Assembly: GCA_016342345.1 (NCBI GenBank)
Contig: JAEINO010000038.1
Location: 1-37,394, forward strand
DNA length: 37,394 nt
From: Pseudodesulfovibrio sp.
GTDB lineage: Bacteria > Desulfobacterota > Desulfovibrionia > Desulfovibrionales > Desulfovibrionaceae
Direction: 5' to 3'
Notes under the pieces: model-generated
The model's database searches: none
Told to the model about the DNA's origin: nothing
The model's input: only the letters and a program-made list of their open reading frames with translations
Shown here: in pieces, positions 33,087 to 37,394 of the stretch
Position numbering within the stretch: the stretch's first letter is position 1
Layout of the letters: each line of letters begins with the position of its first letter
Program-made: the position numbers and the translations under genes

Positions 33087-33128
33087 GTTGTGGCAAAAAA
33101 TGTTGTCGTACTATTCCTGAGTCAGGTG

Positions 33129-33413
33129 TCATGCCTGCTTTAGGAGTCGGCCAAAAATCCAGAGGTCGGTATACTTGCCTCATTTTTTCGTAGTCCGTAT
33201 TCGCACCCTTTTTTTCGGAAGCCGTTTTTCTCAACCACTCTGACAGAGGCTGGGTTTCAAGCATAAACAGTGGCCGTGAGTTGTTCTATGTCTGTTTGAG
33301 TGTCCATGAAATCAACAAGTGCTTCGAGGATTTCAGAGGCCATCCCGTGTCCCCAGTAATCCTCACCCAGCCAGCTAGCCGATTCTTGCCGTGCGGGCCT
33401 GCACATCCTCCAT
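33129..33413 (-). pseudogene. Decayed GNAT (RimJ/RimL-type) acetyltransferase
   Basis: Reading across frames on the minus strand gives EDVQARTARIG, then WLGEDYWGHGMASEILEALV, then LTATVYA-stop-NPASVRVVEKNGF, and finally KYTDLWIFGRLLKQA before TGA at 33129. These are the consecutive motifs of RimL-type acetyltransferases. Defects are a frameshift near 33375, TGA at 33257-33259 and another frameshift near 33170. The N-terminal third is missing. This explains the otherwise empty 377-base gap between the UPF0280 and Crp-like genes. Confidence 0.82.
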
Positions 33414-33463
33414 GGGGGGTTTTCAGGACTGTCTTGGGAGACATGGTATTTTCAAGGGGGGGG

Positions 33464-34120
33464 TTACTCAGATCTGGATTGCATCACGGCACTGAGTATG
33501 TCGCGTTCCCGGATTCGGATGATGCGGCGATCATTGGCGTCTCGTCCCACGGCCACGAGTTCCTGTTGTGCCAGTCCGTGGATGTATTGCTCAATTTTGT
33601 CCGGGGTGGTCACAAACGTGTCAGCAAGGGTCTTGACCGTCTGTTCATACTTGAGTTCCAGCTTTCCGTTGGCTGCGAATAGATCGAGGATGCGGACCAC
33701 GCCCATGCCGGTGCTTGGGACTTTCATGGCTTTTTTGGTTGTGGACTTGAGGCGGCTGACCAATACGGTGATGATGGAGGCAATGACCTTGGGCGACTCG
33801 CGCATGAATTCTTCCAGATCATCCTTGGTGACCACGATGACCTTGGAGTCTTCCAGGGCGATGGCCGTGGCTGTGCGCATGCCTTCGTCCAGGAAAAGAG
33901 CCATTTCTCCGAAGATGGAAATGGGTTTGAGAATGGCAAAGACCTTCTTGTGGTCTTCGATGATACCGGAAATTTCTATTTTCCCTTCAGTCAGGATATA
34001 TGCTGCATCGCCTCTGGTCCCTTCGTTGAAGACCACATTGTGTTTGAGCACGTTGCGCATCAGGTAGTTCCCGCGGGAAACCTGCTTCATTTGTAAGGTT
34101 TGCTGTTGAACGATGGTCAC
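33464..34120 (-). CDS. Crp-like regulator: cNMP-binding domain plus C-terminal winged-helix-like region
   Basis: This 218-residue protein has an N-terminal cNMP-binding beta-roll (GTRGDAAYILTEGKIEISGI, then the cassette IFGEMALFLDEGMRTATAIA) and a C-terminal region with a winged-helix pattern (QTVKTLADTFVTTPDKIEQY, then VGRDANDRRIIRIRERDIL). Unlike the three small paralogues at 1-2.6 kb it has a putative output domain. The GTG start has AGGAG seven bases upstream. It lies downstream of the GGDEF gene on the same strand. The stop codon directly adjoins a run of eight G. Confidence 0.88.
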   Translation of the reverse strand: MTIVQQQTLQMKQVSRGNYLMRNVLKHNVVFNEGTRGDAAYILTEGKIEISGIIEDHKKVFAILKPISIFGEMALFLDEGMRTATAIALEDSKVIVVTKDDLEEFMRESPKVIASIITVLVSRLKSTTKKAMKVPSTGMGVVRILDLFAANGKLELKYEQTVKTLADTFVTTPDKIEQYIHGLAQQELVAVGRDANDRRIIRIRERDILSAVMQSRSE

Positions 34121-34210
34121 CTGGCTGCTCCTGGTTTGGAATTGGATTCGCTTAAGTATTAATAGTGTTAGCAGAATCTCGACGGGTTACAAGGATATTT
34201 AGAATCACCA

Positions 34211-36187
34211 TCATGTTTTGATTACCTTGTTGCGGCCTGTTTCCTTGGCATTGTAGAGGCCGCGGTCAGCGCGTCTGAGCATGTCCTCCATGGTGTCGTT
34301 GTCCCGGAGCATGGTGACTCCGATACTGGCTGTGATTGTTATCATGGTTCCTTCATCTGTTGGTATGGGTTTTGCCGAAATGGCGGCGAGAAGTCGCTCG
34401 GCAACTGCCATCGCCTGTTCTTCGTTGGTCTCTACGAGCATTGCCGCGAATTCTTCCCCCCCCAGACGTCCGAACACGTCCGTGTCCCGTAGTTCTGCCC
34501 GGCAGGTGAGCGCGAATAACCTGAGTGCCTTGTCGCCCACCCCATGCCCATAGGTGTCATTGACCTGTTTGAAATGATCGAGGTCGAACATGAGTACTGC
34601 CAGGGGGTGGCCGTATCGGCGCGTCCGAACGAGCTCCTCCTTGACCAGTGAGAACAAGGCATGTCTGTTGAGTGATCCTGTGAGTTGATCAGTGGTGGCC
34701 ATTCGTTCCAGCTTGCGTTCCAGTCGTCGTTTTTCGGTGACATCGTGGATGATGGAATAATGCAACTGGCGGTTGCCCAGCGAAATGGGGCCGGTATAGA
34801 CCTCTACATCGCGAAGGGAGCCGTCTTTAATGGCATGGATGAAATTGAAATACCCCTGTCGTTTCATGCTTGCCTGATGCATTTCGGCGAAGATTTCCTC
34901 GTCGCTCATGCGGCACAACTCGCTCGTGCTCATTGAAGTCAGTTCGTGCTTGTTGTAGCCGTAGTATTTGCAGGCTGCCGAGTTGGCGAATTGGATGGTC
35001 GAGTCCTTGGGGTCATGGAGCAGCATGGCTGCCTTGTTTTCGTCAAAAAAAGCTCTATGCAGTTCGTCACGTTCCTTGAGGACCTGGTCCGCCTTCATTC
35101 GTTTTGAAATGTCCACCATGATGCCGTTCAGGCAATTGTCCGAATCCAACTTGCCGGAGAACTCGACCCAAACGTTGCTCCCGTCCTTGCGTTTGATTCT
35201 GGCCCTGAAATTGGATACTTCGCGGTTCTTTTTCAGTAATCCCCAGAGTCTTTGTCTGTCTTTTGAACTTGCATAGAATTGGGTGGCGTTTTCGGCCATC
35301 AATTTTTCGATGGAGTCAAAGCCCAGAATGTCGGCACTGGTTTGGTTGGCAACCAGCACGGTGCCATCTGGGCGTGTACTCATGATCCCGGCCCGGGCGT
35401 TGTCGAAGAGTTGGCGGTATTTGTGTTCGCTTTCGGATAAATCCTTTTCCTTTTTGGCAATATCACCGATCAGGCTGTTGTGGGCGGAAATGACTTTTCC
35501 GATTTCATCGCTGCTGTCCCAATCCGCCATTGTCCATTTCCCGCTTTCATGAGTCGTTTGGATGGCGGAAAGGAGTCTGGAAAGGGGAATGCCGATGGTG
35601 CGACGATAGGCAAAGATGGCACTGATTGTTATGATGGCAGCGACCAGAAGCAAGCGCAAGCCCTCTGCCATTGTCCGTTGAAGGAATAGTTTTTCCGTGT
35701 TTGCATAGCTGTAGTGTAGTACGAGTTCACCGAGTTCAAAGCGGCTTCCTGCTGGCTGCATGTGAAATATTTTCTGGTGGACCGAAAGCGAATCTTTTCC
35801 GAGCAGTTCCGGGGAGACGCCATCAGCCAACAACAAATTTCCGTCTTGAGTAAAAATTTCTGCACGTATGATATCTGGATTGCTGGAAACAACAATCAGG
35901 GCACTGTTCAGTTCCTTGATCTGATAGTTCCACACCAGATTGTCCACGGTGTTGCCAAAGGATTGGGCAAAGGCCCGGATTTCCAGGTCAAGCTCTTTTT
36001 GCATTGTTTTTTGCGCTCGATATGCAAAAAATATCGTTAATATCAAGGTCGTTACAATAACCAGAGGCAGGGTGATGGCCAGGAATTTGGCGTTAATGGA
36101 GTTTTGGACCCGTCTTCGCGGATTGAGGGTCTTTCCTGTCCTTTCGGAGTGGGTGGATTTATTCGTATTGTGCACGGATTGCGTCAT
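34211..36187 (-). CDS. Membrane sensor diguanylate cyclase (HAMP-PAS-PAS-GGDEF)
   Basis: This 658-residue protein has a membrane helix at about 34-55, a periplasmic sensor segment, a second helix near 178-196 and a HAMP-like linker. Two PAS domains follow (FDNARAGIMSTRPDGTVLVA; FFDENKAAMLLHDPKDSTIQ), then a C-terminal GGDEF domain with TDQLTGSLNR, FDLDHFKQVNDTYGHGVGD and the catalytic GGEEF at residues 576-580. It should synthesise cyclic di-GMP. The start overlaps the end of the upstream solute-binding-protein gene by 29 bases, so the two are probably a sensor pair. The two Gly codons of GGEEF lie in a run of eight G. Confidence 0.93.
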   Translation of the reverse strand: MTQSVHNTNKSTHSERTGKTLNPRRRVQNSINAKFLAITLPLVIVTTLILTIFFAYRAQKTMQKELDLEIRAFAQSFGNTVDNLVWNYQIKELNSALIVVSSNPDIIRAEIFTQDGNLLLADGVSPELLGKDSLSVHQKIFHMQPAGSRFELGELVLHYSYANTEKLFLQRTMAEGLRLLLVAAIITISAIFAYRRTIGIPLSRLLSAIQTTHESGKWTMADWDSSDEIGKVISAHNSLIGDIAKKEKDLSESEHKYRQLFDNARAGIMSTRPDGTVLVANQTSADILGFDSIEKLMAENATQFYASSKDRQRLWGLLKKNREVSNFRARIKRKDGSNVWVEFSGKLDSDNCLNGIMVDISKRMKADQVLKERDELHRAFFDENKAAMLLHDPKDSTIQFANSAACKYYGYNKHELTSMSTSELCRMSDEEIFAEMHQASMKRQGYFNFIHAIKDGSLRDVEVYTGPISLGNRQLHYSIIHDVTEKRRLERKLERMATTDQLTGSLNRHALFSLVKEELVRTRRYGHPLAVLMFDLDHFKQVNDTYGHGVGDKALRLFALTCRAELRDTDVFGRLGGEEFAAMLVETNEEQAMAVAERLLAAISAKPIPTDEGTMITITASIGVTMLRDNDTMEDMLRRADRGLYNAKETGRNKVIKT

Positions 36188-36947
36188 AAGTACCGTCTTT
36201 GATTATGGCGTTCAGCCCGGAATTGAATGCTTCGAGCAATTGGGTGGCATCGGGTAATTTTTGATTGACACGGAGTCTCATGATATACGTGTCCGGTGCA
36301 ACATGCCATTTGAATTTATCAGTTAAGTCAAGCTTGAAAAGGGTGTATCGTGCGTTCCGCAACTCAAGCAAGGCTACGTCAAGCCTTTTGTCAGCCACTT
36401 TGCGTATGGCTGTTTCCTCATCGTGGGATACGTCATAGGCCATATTGAGTTTGGTCAACGCATCGGATACGGCATACCCATCGACAACCGCGATATTCAG
36501 GCCTGTCAGGTCGCGGAGTGTGGACAGAGGCGGTCCGGCATACTCTTTACTGACAAGAAATATGCCGGTTGAAGTGCTGAGGGGTTGTGAGAGAAAGAGT
36601 TCTTTTGCATGGCCCGGAGCGTTGATTATGACCAACATTGCAGCAGCCCGTTCTTTTTCCATTTCCTCGAAACAGCGCAACCACGTGTAGAAACGGAACT
36701 CGGCGGTGATGCCCGCTCGCTTGAAGGCGGCTGCGACAACATCGACATCCATACCTCGCTGTTCGGTTGTCGAGTGTTCTATGGCATAGGGCGGCCAGTT
36801 GCTCGTGACCACTATGATCGATTTTGCCGTGGTTTGAAGTTGAGCCTTGCCACTTTCGCCGTGTGCGGAAAAATAGGGGAAAAGCATTGATGCTATCAGC
36901 AGCAATGCAAAAAGGTGCCGGTTGATATTTCTGTGTAATATTAGCAT
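36159..36947 (-). CDS. Periplasmic solute-binding protein, family 3-like
   Basis: This 262-residue precursor has a signal peptide (LFALLLIASMLFPYFSAHG) and a binding fold starting IIVVTSNWPPYAIEHSTTEQ, with GMDVDVVAAAFKRAGI, LNIAVVDGYAVSDALTKL and the closing AIIKDGTYDAIRAQYE. No permease is present. Because its end overlaps the GGDEF gene start, it may deliver a ligand signal to that sensor rather than feed a transporter. This is inference. The Shine-Dalgarno site at the ATG is weak. Confidence 0.9.
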   Translation of the reverse strand: MLILHRNINRHLFALLLIASMLFPYFSAHGESGKAQLQTTAKSIIVVTSNWPPYAIEHSTTEQRGMDVDVVAAAFKRAGITAEFRFYTWLRCFEEMEKERAAAMLVIINAPGHAKELFLSQPLSTSTGIFLVSKEYAGPPLSTLRDLTGLNIAVVDGYAVSDALTKLNMAYDVSHDEETAIRKVADKRLDVALLELRNARYTLFKLDLTDKFKWHVAPDTYIMRLRVNQKLPDATQLLEAFNSGLNAIIKDGTYDAIRAQYE

Positions 36948-36959
36948 TTGACTGTCTGG

Positions 36960-37259
36960 TCAGCTCTGTTGATCAACAACGCTTTGCACTTTTTCCGAAA
37001 GCCTGTCTTTTTGTCCTTTTCGGCTGTCTGCCTTGATGGTCAGGTAGATTCGGTCGGAATCAGTATCCAGTTCACGATAGCATGCATCCACCACGGCCAT
37101 GACTTCATCCCATTCACCTTCGATACTGGTTCCCATGGGGCCGAGAATGTAGGGCAATCCGGATTTTTTGACGACATCAAGGGCGCGGGCCACATAGGGG
37201 CTCAGGCCTTGGCATCCCTTGTCCGTTGGGAAAATGGTGAAATCAATGATGACGCTCAT
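36960..37259 (-). CDS. MTH1187-family thiamine-binding-like protein
   Basis: This 99-residue ferredoxin-like-fold protein (DUF77/YkoF-related) contains MSVIIDFTIFPTDKGCQGLS, LPYILGPMGTSIEGEWDEVM and a helical C-terminus. Family members bind thiamine or a related ligand in structural studies, but their physiological role is unclear. AAGGAA lies seven bases before the ATG. It ends 12 bases before the solute-binding-protein gene, so it could be the first gene of that unit. No thiamine riboswitch is visible upstream. Confidence 0.9.
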   Translation of the reverse strand: MSVIIDFTIFPTDKGCQGLSPYVARALDVVKKSGLPYILGPMGTSIEGEWDEVMAVVDACYRELDTDSDRIYLTIKADSRKGQKDRLSEKVQSVVDQQS

Positions 37260-37319
37260 GGTCGGTTCCTTTCTTTTTGCTGCGTACAGCTATCACATAG
37301 TATATACATAATAATATAA

Positions 37320-37394
37320 GGGGCTGTACCAGATAACTCCTCTGGGTTATCAGTATGGCAATGCGAAAAAGTCGTCTGAGTAAGGAAAAGCAGG
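37320..37394 (+). mobile_element. Left end of a probable IS1595-family element
   Basis: GGGGCTGTACCAGATAACTC (37320-37339) looks like the terminal inverted repeat of IS1016/IS1595-type elements. It is followed at 37355 by an open frame, MAMRKSRLSKEKQ, running off the window. The frame resembles the N-terminus of ISXO2-like/IS1595 transposases. The other end lies outside the window, so this is tentative. Confidence 0.5.

Overview
The window looks like a chromosomal segment of a sulfate-reducing deltaproteobacterium close to Desulfovibrio/Pseudodesulfovibrio. This is inferred from the mix of small cNMP-binding proteins, a LUD-domain protein next to a UPF0280 protein, the arsenosugar-type glycosyltransferase pair and the Desulfovibrio-like intergenic hairpins. 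I ran no database search. Most of the window is dense housekeeping sequence with clear Shine-Dalgarno sites. A patch of about 6.5 kb (12.6-19.2 kb) is different: part of it is AT-rich and it carries broken genes and mobile DNA.

Region by region: 1-2.6 kb (minus strand) holds a phosphoglucomutase cut by the window edge, preceded by three tandem stand-alone cyclic-nucleotide-binding proteins. At 2.7-5.7 kb are a Ste24-type membrane protease, a divergent Mut7-C RNase-like protein and a TPR protein. At 5.7-8.4 kb are a small secreted NHL-repeat protein and two paralogous LysR regulators that share an upstream 13-mer. groS-groL lies at 9-11 kb, followed by a hypothetical protein and a periplasmic CxxC thioredoxin-fold protein.

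The variable region (12.6-19.9 kb) is bracketed by a 40-bp direct repeat (39/40 identical). The repeat is the 3' end of a LOG-family (TIGR00730) gene. Inside lie a solute-binding protein, an OLD-family ATPase fragment sandwiched between ISL3-type ends, a lipoprotein with two histidine-phosphatase-like halves, a frameshifted ISL3 element, an intact LOG paralogue and a Fic protein with a substituted catalytic histidine. The resident LOG gene at the right border, which overlaps a threonine aldolase gene by 4 nt, is destroyed by a 152-bp MITE with a CTAG target duplication and by a nonsense codon.

From 20 to 25.5 kb are a lipase/esterase, a PNPOx-like protein, two TIGR0428x glycosyltransferases, a PH-domain protein and NhaA. 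From 25.5 to 31.4 kb (minus strand) is the conserved rpmH-rnpA-yidD-yidC-jag-mnmE cluster, followed by two small genes. rnpA appears to begin at an ATT codon inside rpmH. From 31.6 to 37.3 kb are LUD and UPF0280 genes, a decayed acetyltransferase, and a minus-strand signalling group (thiamine-binding-like protein, solute-binding protein, PAS-GGDEF cyclase, Crp-like regulator). The start of an IS1595-like element is visible at the right edge.

The genes suggest a nucleotide-second-messenger theme (four cNMP-binding proteins and a diguanylate cyclase) around a standard ribosome/membrane-insertion cluster, with a degraded mobile or defence island inserted beside a LOG gene.
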